9,487 nt of DNA from Gallionellaceae bacterium (GTDB lineage Bacteria; Pseudomonadota; Gammaproteobacteria; Burkholderiales; Gallionellaceae). Positions within the stretch are counted from its first letter, which is position 1, and each line of letters opens with the position of its first letter. Where the stretch lies: contig JAUSKS010000037.1 in the NCBI GenBank assembly GCA_030646595.1, positions 1 to 9,487 on the forward strand. The letters are read 5' to 3'. Shown piece by piece: positions 1-4,769 of this stretch. The notes beneath the pieces were generated by a model. It was not told where the DNA came from and did no database searches. It saw only the letters and a list, made by a program, of their open reading frames with translations. The position numbers and the translations under genes were made by a program.

Positions 1-2
1 GA

Positions 3-695
3 TTTGTCCTCCCTGGACAACCGCAGCATGTGATCGTGCGGGGCAATAATCGCAGTGAGATTTTCTGCGCTGATGCCGATTACCAGTTCTATCTTGAAAA
101 ATTACAGTTGGCCTGCAACAAGCACGGCTGCGATGTTCACGCCTATGTGCTGATGACCAACCACGTTCATTTGCTGATCACCCCGCATGAGGAGCAAGGC
201 TTGAGCAAGGTCTTGCAAATGCTGGGGCGTTATTATGTCCAGTATTACAACTACTGCTATCAGCGCACGGGGACTTTGTGGGAAGGGCGTTATAAAGCCA
301 CCCTGATTGATTCCGATACTTGTCTGCTGACCTGCATGCGCTATATTGAGTTAAATCCGGTGCGGGCAGGGATGGTCGCGCATCCGTCTGACTATCCCTG
401 GTCGAGTTTTCATCACAATGCGTTGGGTCAGCCGAATGAATTGGTGACCCCGCATCTTGAGTACCAGCGTTTGGGCAAGACAGATCAAGAGCGTCAGGCG
501 GCATACCGCCAGTTGTTTAAATATCGCATTTCAGAAAGCAGTCTCGCCGAAATAAGAGAAGCGACCAATAAAGCCTGGGTGTTGGGGAATGACCGCTTTA
601 AGCAACGCATTCAGCAGCAATTGGCGAGGCGTGTTGATCCGGTGGCGAAAGGCGGGGATAGAAAGTCAGAGCAGTTCAAAGTTAATCGAGTGTGA
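3..695 (+). CDS. REP-associated tyrosine transposase (RAYT, Y1/HUH family), 5' end cut by window
   Basis: This is a single-strand DNA transposase of the IS200/REP-associated Y1 family, which cuts and rejoins hairpin-bearing DNA through a catalytic tyrosine. The reading frame is open from base 3. The residues before the GTG at 30 (VLPGQPQH, then VIVRGNNR) match the usual start of this family, so the true start lies a few codons upstream of the window and the GTG is not it. Visible hallmarks are the HUH metal motif TNHVHLL (about 159-179), a tyrosine-rich helix (YYVQYYNYCY, about 231-260), GTLWEGRYKA, and the family signature YIELNPVRAGMV followed by YPWSSF. The length of about 231 residues plus a short missing N-terminus is normal, and no internal stop is seen, so it may be active. 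RAYTs usually occur as single domesticated genes with nearby REP hairpins; the only close candidate is the 700-729 inverted repeat. Confidence 0.9.
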   Translation, partial: FVLPGQPQHVIVRGNNRSEIFCADADYQFYLEKLQLACNKHGCDVHAYVLMTNHVHLLITPHEEQGLSKVLQMLGRYYVQYYNYCYQRTGTLWEGRYKATLIDSDTCLLTCMRYIELNPVRAGMVAHPSDYPWSSFHHNALGQPNELVTPHLEYQRLGKTDQERQAAYRQLFKYRISESSLAEIREATNKAWVLGNDRFKQRIQQQLARRVDPVAKGGDRKSEQFKVNRV

Positions 696-699
696 ACCC

Positions 700-729
700 C
701 TGCATTTTCTGGGGGTGCCTTAAATGCAG
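700..729. repeat. 8-bp perfect inverted repeat just after the transposase
   Basis: CTGCATTT (700-707) and AAATGCAG (722-729) are perfect reverse complements around a 14-nt G-rich loop, starting 5 bases after the transposase stop. It could be a REP-like hairpin recognised by the adjacent RAYT or a weak transcription end. There is no T-tract after it, so a standard intrinsic terminator is unlikely. Confidence 0.35.
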
Positions 730-873
730 TCAATAGGACGCTCAATGCGATATTTACCAGGCCTACCGTGGCTTCTTTGGTGTTTTCAGATATCGTAGCG
801 TGGGCTGCAGCATGGTTTTCCCGGACATCAATTTATTATCATGCGAACGATGGGTATCGTTACGAGTTAAGCG

Positions 874-933
874 GATTATATACATAGCAGGCCGACTTTG
901 TGCTCGCTACGTTTTCTGTCGCTATGTATAATC
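874..933. repeat. Inverted repeat ending in a TATAAT, before the glgB-like fragment
   Basis: GATTATATACATAGC (874-888) and GCTATGTATAATC (921-933) are inverted copies that differ by a 2-nt gap, with a 32-nt loop. The right arm contains a perfect TATAAT (927-932) 8 bases before the ATG at 941. No good -35 box stands 16-18 bases upstream, so the promoter reading is weak. It may instead be the remains of a small palindromic mobile element. Confidence 0.4.
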
Positions 934-940
934 TTCCACC

Positions 941-1150
941 ATGGAAATCAATTTCCCCGTCAAAGCTGATCCGCGTGCCGACCTGTTGGTGCAAGGACGC
1001 TTGCATCATCCTTATGATTATCTGGGCTTACACCACGAAATGCAGGATTATGTGGTGCGTATATTTAATCCCTGGGCCAGCGAAATCAGCCTGCAAATGA
1101 GCAAGGCAACATTCCGCTGCAACGCAACGAACAACGGGCCTTACATTTGA
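941..1150 (+). pseudogene. Probable 5' remnant of glycogen branching enzyme gene (glgB-like)
   Basis: The 69-residue frame encodes LLVQGRLHHPYDYLGLH followed by YVVRIFNPWASEISLQ. This matches the pattern at the start of GlgB proteins (a G-R-H-x-x-P-x-x-x-L-G-x-H segment, then V-R-x-F-x-P-x-A), which belongs to the N-terminal carbohydrate-binding domain before the GH13 catalytic barrel. A full GlgB is over 600 residues, and none of the catalytic domain follows. Near 1098 the similarity seems to switch to the next frame, which reads EQGNIPLQRNEQRALHL and resembles the next GlgB segment, suggesting a frameshift as well as truncation. There is no Shine-Dalgarno before the ATG. The family call rests on pattern recognition of about 40 residues; a short unrelated ORF is the alternative. 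Confidence 0.45.
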
Positions 1151-1329
1151 CATCCCCGTCATTACATTTTACCAATCAATGTTTCCGACACTCAAAATAC
1201 TCAGGAAATTGTTTGCAGTGACGCTGCTTCAATTTCAATTGCAGATTTTGGGTTAACATATTTCAACCATGCGCAATGGTAATAAAGTATTGCGCTATTC
1301 TGCTGAATGCCAGCAATGTCATCTTTCGC

Positions 1330-1620
1330 TTAACGCTTCGACCAATAGGCAGGCTGGCGGCGTTGGTGTGCGACAGCAAGCACGATAATTTGATTTTGCT
1401 CGGTGCGATAAATAACGTGAAAGGGGAAACGCTTCAATCCGGCTTTGTGGATGTCGGGCGCGACTATGGTCGGATAAAAGTTGGGAGCAGTGCAAATATG
1501 CGCCATGACCGTTTCGAATTCTTTCAGATAGTCCGCGCCCAAACCGGGCAGCCTGTCTTCGTAGAAATTGACGTTATCGTAGTGTTCGGCAGTTGCGGTG
1601 CGGTGAAACCGGTATTTCAT
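1330..1620 (-). CDS. Type II toxin of the ParE/RelE superfamily
   Basis: A 96-residue basic protein with the ParE/RelE fold pattern. The N-terminal part ([20 protein letters not shown], helix with [11 protein letters not shown]) is followed by the paired strands [29 protein letters not shown] typical of plasmid-stabilisation toxins that end in R-R-x-P-x-Y-W. ParE members poison DNA gyrase and RelE members cut mRNA on the ribosome; the sequence alone does not decide which, although the A-V-A-H-x-x-R-x-P-x-Y-W ending favours the ParE-like branch. Its ATG (1618-1620) overlaps the antitoxin stop as ATGA, so toxin translation is probably coupled to antitoxin translation. Length is normal and no lesion is visible, so it should be functional. 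Confidence 0.88.
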   Translation of the reverse strand: MKYRFHRTATAEHYDNVNFYEDRLPGLGADYLKEFETVMAHICTAPNFYPTIVAPDIHKAGLKRFPFHVIYRTEQNQIIVLAVAHQRRQPAYWSKR

Positions 1621-1841
1621 CGCAACAGCGCACGGGCAGCAGCACTGACTTCCTCGGCGGAAACAGTATCTGCCACCCCGCTGTCAATTTCCGCAGAGCG
1701 GCGCAGCGCTTCGATACGCCATGCCTCTGCAACCTCATCCTCATTTTGAACTTCAAGGCTGAGTAACAACTTGTGCGCAAGTTCGGCACGTTGCTTCAGG
1801 GGGAGATGTAGTGCGGTGTCTTCAAGTGTTTCTGTATTCAT
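1617..1841 (-). CDS. Type II antitoxin, addiction module component (TIGR02574-like)
   Basis: A 74-residue acidic protein that should bind and neutralise the toxin encoded just downstream. It has the family pattern [18 protein letters not shown], then W-R-x-E-A-x-R-R-x-A-E-x-x-x-G, and an SAEEV segment near the C-terminus. The start is well fixed: AAGGAGG lies on the minus strand at 1854-1848, 6 bases before the ATG. The antitoxin is first in the operon and overlaps the toxin by 4 bp (ATGA), the usual layout for this class. Such small antitoxins often repress their own promoter as a toxin complex; a small palindrome at 1894-1906 is a candidate site. Confidence 0.87.
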   Translation of the reverse strand: MNTETLEDTALHLPLKQRAELAHKLLLSLEVQNEDEVAEAWRIEALRRSAEIDSGVADTVSAEEVSAAARALLR

Positions 1842-1885
1842 GGCGTTCCTCCTTGGGTCAGGTCGGTAGCAAAGCGATATTTTTC

Positions 1886-1906
1886 ACTATACGGGAATGC
1901 AATTCC
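1886..1906 (-). promoter_or_regulatory. Candidate -10 box and operator of the toxin-antitoxin operon
   Basis: On the minus strand TATAGT (1891-1886) is a 4/6 or better -10 candidate 45 bases before the antitoxin ATG. Just upstream is the perfect 5-bp palindrome GGAAT-GCA-ATTCC (1894-1906), placed where a repressor would block RNA polymerase. No good -35 is seen at 16-18 bp. The palindrome also overlaps a sequence resembling a repeat end, so both readings are tentative. Confidence 0.3.
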
Positions 1907-1963
1907 AACTCGCGTTAGGCGTATTGTAGGGTGCTAATAAGCGAAGTGCAATGGAGAATGAGG
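1901..1963. repeat. Degenerate dispersed-repeat fragment (solo end)
   Basis: AATTCCAACTCGCGTTAG (1901-1918) resembles the terminal repeat of the foldback element at 7199-7357, whose right end read in reverse is AATTCCAATTTGCGTTAG: 16 of 18 positions agree. It is followed by GTAGGGTGCTAATAAGCGAA, which resembles a GTAGGGTGCG-type intergenic repeat seen in many proteobacterial genomes (from general knowledge). No matching second end is found nearby. Confidence 0.35.
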
Positions 1964-1984
1964 CCCATTAAGGGAGTAAATAAA

Positions 1985-2068
1985 ATGTCTGGTTCTATAG
2001 TGCGCGATCAAAAAAATCAATGGTGGACTCATAAACCGCCGCATCGGCAAGAAGGCCAAGTATCCTGA
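1985..2068 (+). CDS. Possible 27-residue small ORF with a good ribosome binding site
   Basis: AAGGGAG at 1970-1976 stands 8 bases before an ATG that opens a 27-codon frame (MSGSIVRDQKNQWWTHK...), ending in TGA at 2066-2068. I recognise no family. The overlapping +1 frame reads GLINRRIGKKAKYPDARK before a stop, which also looks protein-like, so this may be a frameshifted remnant of a lost gene rather than a functional peptide. Confidence 0.18.
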   Translation: MSGSIVRDQKNQWWTHKPPHRQEGQVS

Positions 2069-2156
2069 CGCAAGAAAAATGGCAGAATAACCTATCGCAT
2101 CATCAGCAATCATTTGGCTCTGCTGGAACATCCCTGATGTTTTTTGCGCAGTGGCC

Positions 2157-2188
2157 TATAATAGTCGGTTCAATTTAAGAGTCAGGAG
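2157..2188 (+). promoter_or_regulatory. -10 box and ribosome binding site of the flavin reductase gene
   Basis: A perfect TATAAT (2157-2162) lies 32 bases before the ATG at 2195. The hexamer 17 bases upstream, CTGATG, matches TTGACA at only 3 of 6 positions. AGGAG (2184-2188) is 6 bases from the ATG and fixes the start. Confidence 0.5.
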
Positions 2189-2194
2189 ATAGCT

Positions 2195-2746
2195 ATGGCC
2201 CCCTACCAAATCGCCGTTGTCGTCGGCAGCCTGCGCCATGATTCCTACAACCGCAAGCTGGCCAATGCCGTTGTGAAACTGGCACCCGCCGATTTTTCAT
2301 TCAAGCAAATACAAATTGGTGACTTGCCACTTTATAACCAGGACGATGATGCCAACCAGGCTGAATCAGTCAAACGCCTGAAGAATGAAATCACAAGCGC
2401 CCACGGTTTGTTGTTTGTCACCCCCGAATACAATCGCTCTATTCCCGGCGTACTCAAAAACGCCATTGACCACGCCTCACGTCCCAATGGTCAAAACGCC
2501 TGGGCAGGCAAGCCTGCAGGTGTGCTGGGCGCTACGCCCGGCACCTCCGGCACAGCCATGGCCCAGCAACATTTGCGCAACGTACTGGTAGCTGTGGATG
2601 TATTAACACTTGCCCAGCCCGAAGCATTCACCCAGATCAAAGAGGGCTTGTTTGACGAGCAAGGCAACATCGGCCCAGGCAGCAAAAAATTTTTCCAGAA
2701 CTGGATGGATCGTTATGTCGCATGGGTAAAAAAACACGCGGGCTGA
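2195..2746 (+). CDS. NADPH-dependent FMN reductase, YieF/ChrR-like
   Basis: A soluble flavodoxin-like flavoprotein that passes electrons from NAD(P)H through FMN to quinones, chromate or similar acceptors; the physiological substrate cannot be read from sequence. The N-terminus IAVVVGSLRHDSYNRKLA is the FMN phosphate-binding loop (G11-S-L-R to N19). LLFVTPEYNRSIPGVLKNAIDHASR (about 73-97) is the second signature, almost the same as in E. coli YieF (PEYNYSVPGGLKNAID). The 183 residues compare with about 188 in YieF, so the protein is complete. AGGAG 6 bases ahead supports the ATG. The stop TGA touches the ATAAT target duplication of the 141-bp element, which now separates it from the VOC gene; the two were probably co-transcribed with only 2 bp between them. 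Confidence 0.9.
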   Translation: MAPYQIAVVVGSLRHDSYNRKLANAVVKLAPADFSFKQIQIGDLPLYNQDDDANQAESVKRLKNEITSAHGLLFVTPEYNRSIPGVLKNAIDHASRPNGQNAWAGKPAGVLGATPGTSGTAMAQQHLRNVLVAVDVLTLAQPEAFTQIKEGLFDEQGNIGPGSKKFFQNWMDRYVAWVKKHAG

Positions 2747-2750
2747 TAAT
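2746..2750. repeat. Left target-site duplication (ATAAT)
   Basis: ATAAT abuts the GGGCACC end of the 141-bp element. Its first A is the last base of the reductase stop codon TGA (2744-2746). Confidence 0.75.
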
Positions 2751-2891
2751 GGGCACCTCTAAAAATCCAAACTCCGTCGCGATGCTGCGTTGCTCAAAAA
2801 ATTTTAACGCTTACATATCAAACATATGCGGCGCGCTAAAATTTTTTTCGCGCCTTGCCTGGCTTAGAATTTTGAATTTTTAGAGGTGCCC
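2751..2891. mobile_element. 141-bp MITE-like element with terminal inverted repeats and 5-bp target duplication
   Basis: The ends are inverted copies: GGGCACCTCTAAAAAT (2751-2766) is repeated exactly in reverse at the right end (2876-2891), and after one mismatch CAAA also matches, giving 20 of 21 positions. Inside, AAAAAATTTTAACGC (2796-2810) pairs with GCGCTAAAATTTTTT (2833-2847) at 14 of 15 positions, so transcripts should fold into a long hairpin. Both flanks carry ATAAT (2746-2750 and 2892-2896), as expected for a 5-bp target-site duplication. No ORF lies inside, so a DDE-type transposase encoded elsewhere would have had to move it. The neighbouring RAYT is of the wrong mechanism for this. 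I do not assign an IS family. Confidence 0.82.
2882..2888 (+). promoter_or_regulatory. Ribosome binding site supplied by the repeat end
   Basis: AGAGG (2882-2886) is part of the right terminal repeat and lies 8 bases before the ATG at 2895. It is the only plausible Shine-Dalgarno for the VOC gene. The same segment creates an in-frame GTG at 2886 that would give a three-residue longer form (MPI-MKP...), which I consider the less likely start. Confidence 0.55.
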
Positions 2892-2896
2892 ATAAT
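2892..2896. repeat. Right target-site duplication (ATAAT)
   Basis: ATAAT follows the GGTGCCC end of the element. Its last two bases are the first two of the VOC start codon (2895-2897), so removing the element and one copy restores TGATAATGAAA, a stop and start only 2 bp apart. Confidence 0.75.
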
Positions 2897-3329
2897 GAAA
2901 CCTCGCATCACTGTCATTACCATCGGTGTGGCCGATCTGGAAAGGTCGCTGCGGTTTTATCGTGATGGGCTGGGGCTAAAAACTGAAGGCATTATCGGCA
3001 CTGAATTTGAATACGGTGCAGTGGCATTTTTCGATTTGCAGGCGGGTTTGAAGCTTGCCATCTGGCCACGCAAGAGCCTGTCTCTTGATTCCGGTCTTGC
3101 GCCAGGCACAGCCAGCGCGACTGAATTCACGCTAGGGCATAATGTCTCCTCCCAGACAGAAGTAGATGCAGTGATGGCGCAAGCAAAAAGTGCTGGTGCC
3201 ATTATCGTAAAACCGGCACAGCCTACCTTCTGGGGTGGCTACGCAGGTTATTTTCAAGACCCTGATCAGCATCTGTGGGAGATCGTGTGGAATCCCCATT
3301 GGGCGACAGTGGATGAACCCAGTTCATAG
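2895..3329 (+). CDS. VOC-family (glyoxalase/bleomycin-resistance fold) protein
   Basis: A 144-residue protein with the paired beta-alpha-beta-beta-beta modules of the vicinal oxygen chelate superfamily. The first module starts PRITVITIGVADLERSLRFYRDGLGL, the usual opening. The second contains SQTEVDAVMAQAKSAGAIIVKPA and ends YAGYFQDPDQHLWEIVWNP, in which D-P-D-x-H-x-W-E-I is the standard closing strand and its Glu a likely metal ligand. Members include glyoxalase I, dioxygenases and drug-binding proteins; the substrate is not readable here. I place the start at the ATG at 2895, because MKPRITVIT is the typical beginning and AGAGG sits 8 bases upstream; an in-frame GTG at 2886 is inside the inserted repeat. 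It was probably the second gene of a reductase-VOC unit before the element inserted. Confidence 0.85.
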   Translation: MKPRITVITIGVADLERSLRFYRDGLGLKTEGIIGTEFEYGAVAFFDLQAGLKLAIWPRKSLSLDSGLAPGTASATEFTLGHNVSSQTEVDAVMAQAKSAGAIIVKPAQPTFWGGYAGYFQDPDQHLWEIVWNPHWATVDEPSS

Positions 3330-3367
3330 CAAAAAATCCTTCAGTCTTCTGCCCGCACTCGTAACGC

Positions 3368-3423
3368 TTCATAAACCCCGCTAAAGCAGCTAGAATTACG
3401 CCTTTTGCAATATTCTTTAAGGA
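3368..3423 (+). promoter_or_regulatory. ilvE: Candidate sigma-70 promoter and ribosome binding site of ilvE
   Basis: TTCATA (3368-3373, 4 of 6 to TTGACA) and TAGAAT (3391-3396, 5 of 6 to TATAAT) are separated by exactly 17 bp. AAGGA (3419-3423) is 6 bases before the ATG at 3430, favouring it over the second ATG at 3436. This would drive ilvE and the zinc-finger gene. Confidence 0.5.
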
Positions 3424-3429
3424 ATTCTC

Positions 3430-4350
3430 ATGTCCATGTCCGACCGCGACGGTTTTATCTGGTACGACGGCAAGCTCGTACCCTGGCGCGATGCCACAAC
3501 TCACGTACTGACGCACACTCTGCACTACGGCATGGGGGTATTCGAAGGGGTGTGCGCCTACAAAACCAATCACGGCACTGCCATTTTTCGTTTGCAGGAA
3601 CATACTGAGCGTCTGTTTAATTCAGCCCGTATTTTCAAAATGAAAATGCCTTATAGCCAGGAAACGCTGATGGAAGCGCAACGGGAAGTAGTGCGCGCCA
3701 ACAAGCTGGAATCCTGCTACATCCGCCCTATCGTGTTCTACGGTTCTGAAGCAATGGGCATCGCCGCCACGGCACTGAGTACCCATGTCGCGATTGCCGC
3801 CTGGCCGTGGGGCTCTTACCTGGGTGCAGAAGGCATGGAGAAAGGCATACGCGTGAAAACTTCCAGCTTCACTCGCCATCATGTCAACATCAATATGTGC
3901 CGCGCCAAATCGGTCAGCACCTATTCCAATTCCATACTGGCGCATCAGGAAGTGGCGCAAGATGGCTATGATGAAGCCTTGTTACTGGATGTGGATGGCT
4001 ACGTGGCAGAAGGCGCGGGCGAAAATATTTTCATCGTAAAAAAAGGCAAGTTATATACGCCTGACCTGACCTCCTGCCTGGAAGGAATCACCCGCGATTC
4101 CATCATCACGCTGGCGTCTGATCTGGGCATCGCATTGATCGAAAAACGCATCACACGCGATGAAATCTATTGCGCTGATGAAGCTTTCTTTACTGGCACT
4201 GCGGCTGAAGTGACGCCGATACGCGAGCTGGATAATCGCACCATAGGCAGTGGCTCACGCGGGCCGATCACGACGCGGCTGCAAGCCTTGTTTTTTGAAT
4301 GTGTCAGCGGAAAAAATACCCAACATGCCGATTGGCTGGCTCATATTTAA
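3430..4350 (+). CDS. ilvE: Branched-chain amino acid aminotransferase IlvE
   Basis: A cytoplasmic PLP enzyme of the class IV fold that exchanges amino groups between glutamate and the 2-oxo acids of leucine, isoleucine and valine, the last step of their synthesis. The N-terminus FIWYDGKLVPW...ATTHVLTHTLHYGMGVFEG is typical of long-type IlvE. The PLP lysine is Lys160 in CRAKSVSTYSNS, followed by GYDEALLLDVDGYVAEGAGENIF (the conserved E-G-x-G-E-N) and GITRDSII. The C-terminal TGTAAEVTPI (255-264) binds the cofactor phosphate. The 306 residues match the roughly 309 of E. coli IlvE. The start is supported by AAGGA 6 bases upstream. The zinc-finger gene follows after 11 bp, with its Shine-Dalgarno touching the ilvE stop, so the two form an operon. 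Confidence 0.96.
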   Translation: MSMSDRDGFIWYDGKLVPWRDATTHVLTHTLHYGMGVFEGVCAYKTNHGTAIFRLQEHTERLFNSARIFKMKMPYSQETLMEAQREVVRANKLESCYIRPIVFYGSEAMGIAATALSTHVAIAAWPWGSYLGAEGMEKGIRVKTSSFTRHHVNINMCRAKSVSTYSNSILAHQEVAQDGYDEALLLDVDGYVAEGAGENIFIVKKGKLYTPDLTSCLEGITRDSIITLASDLGIALIEKRITRDEIYCADEAFFTGTAAEVTPIRELDNRTIGSGSRGPITTRLQALFFECVSGKNTQHADWLAHI

Positions 4351-4361
4351 AGGAAAGCAAT

Positions 4362-4562
4362 ATGCAAACTGAACACGCCAAACAAAGCTATATCGCAGTG
4401 ACCGCAGCCGAGCTGCCCTTATATTGCCCCACGCCCAGCATGAGCTTGTGGAATGCGCATCCGCGTGTCGTTATCCCGGTGGATAAGCTGGGCGAGGCGC
4501 GCTGCCCTTATTGCGGCACGCTGTATAAATTCAAGGGGGAGTTGCCGCGTGGGCATCATTAA
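4362..4562 (+). CDS. Zinc-finger CHCC domain protein (NDUFS6-like)
   Basis: A 66-residue protein with the zf-CHCC pattern: Cys22 (YCPTP), His33 in AHPRVVIPV, then Cys48 and Cys51 in CPYCGTLYKF. This fold is shared with the zinc-binding subunit NDUFS6 of mitochondrial complex I; the role of the free-standing bacterial proteins is not well settled, and here it can only be called a small zinc protein. A longer frame begins upstream within ilvE, but AAGGA (4350-4354) 7 bases before the ATG at 4362 and the start MQTEHAKQ support the short form. It is commonly found between ilvE and waaF in betaproteobacteria, which strengthens the call. Confidence 0.88.
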   Translation: MQTEHAKQSYIAVTAAELPLYCPTPSMSLWNAHPRVVIPVDKLGEARCPYCGTLYKFKGELPRGHH

Positions 4563-4582
4563 CAGAGATCATCATTAGCTCT

Positions 4583-4756
4583 GTTTAACCTAAAAACGCA
4601 GTTCAAGCCACAGAGAACACAGAGGACACAGAGATGATGCGGGCTTCACCCAGCTTTAATGTTTACCCGATGGATGAGAAGGTCATTAACGACAACTCAT
4701 TGCTGTTCTCTGTGAACTCTGTGTTCTCTGTGGCCAACTGCTTTTATAGGTTTAAC
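4583..4756. mobile_element. CACAGAG palindromic element, copy A (MITE-like), between the zinc-finger gene and waaF
   Basis: The outer ends GTTTAACCTA (4583-4592) and TAGGTTTAAC (4747-4756) are inverted copies. The arms then hold three tandem 9-bp units each: CCACAGAGA, ACACAGAGG, ACACAGAGA (4608-4634), answered in reverse by three units at 4706-4732. About 70 non-palindromic bases lie between them and are shared with copy B at 7368-7527 when one copy is reversed, so this is a defined repeat family and not just a hairpin. There is no ORF inside. Flanking it is an imperfect direct repeat, CATCATTAGCTCTG (4570-4583) and CACCACTAGCCTG (4757-4769), which could be a worn target duplication or chance. 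Confidence 0.75.
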
Positions 4757-4769
4757 CACCACTAGCCTG

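Larger units (their letters stand above)
696..1329. other. Stretch without an intact gene; decayed DNA and small hairpins
   Basis: No intact gene is supported here on either strand. It contains the 700-729 hairpin, a perfect 6-bp hairpin (AACGAT at 846-851 pairing with ATCGTT at 856-861), a longer inverted repeat at 874-933, and a fragment resembling the start of glgB at 941-1150. From 1151 to 1329 I see nothing beyond a short ACCAT/ATGGT hairpin near 1267-1281. The pattern suits a region of gene decay between a transposase and a toxin-antitoxin pair. Confidence 0.6.
1842..2194. other. Intergenic stretch between the toxin-antitoxin operon and the reductase
   Basis: These 353 bases separate two divergently transcribed units and should hold both promoters. 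They contain the antitoxin ribosome binding site and candidate operator, the repeat fragment at 1901-1963, a possible 27-codon ORF at 1985-2068 and the -10 box of the reductase. I see no other gene; a 65-codon minus-strand frame at 1934-2131 has no family resemblance. Confidence 0.5.

Noticed and set aside
178..504. 108-codon minus-strand ORF
   Set aside because: It is antisense to the transposase, whose catalytic motifs are intact on the plus strand.
1147..1176. TTGACA at 1147-1152 as a promoter
   Set aside because: The -10 position at 17-18 bp reads TACCAA or ACCAAT, and no plus-strand gene follows.
2886..2894. GTG at 2886 as the VOC start
   Set aside because: It lies inside the inserted repeat; the ATG at 2895 gives the typical N-terminus and has AGAGG at a proper distance.
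3223..3603. 126-codon minus-strand ORF spanning the VOC end and ilvE start
   Set aside because: It is antisense to two clear genes and resembles no protein family.
4608..4733. Repeated CACAGAG units as a possible CRISPR array
   Set aside because: The units are 9 bp, directly adjacent and without spacers, and the second set is inverted; this is a palindromic element.
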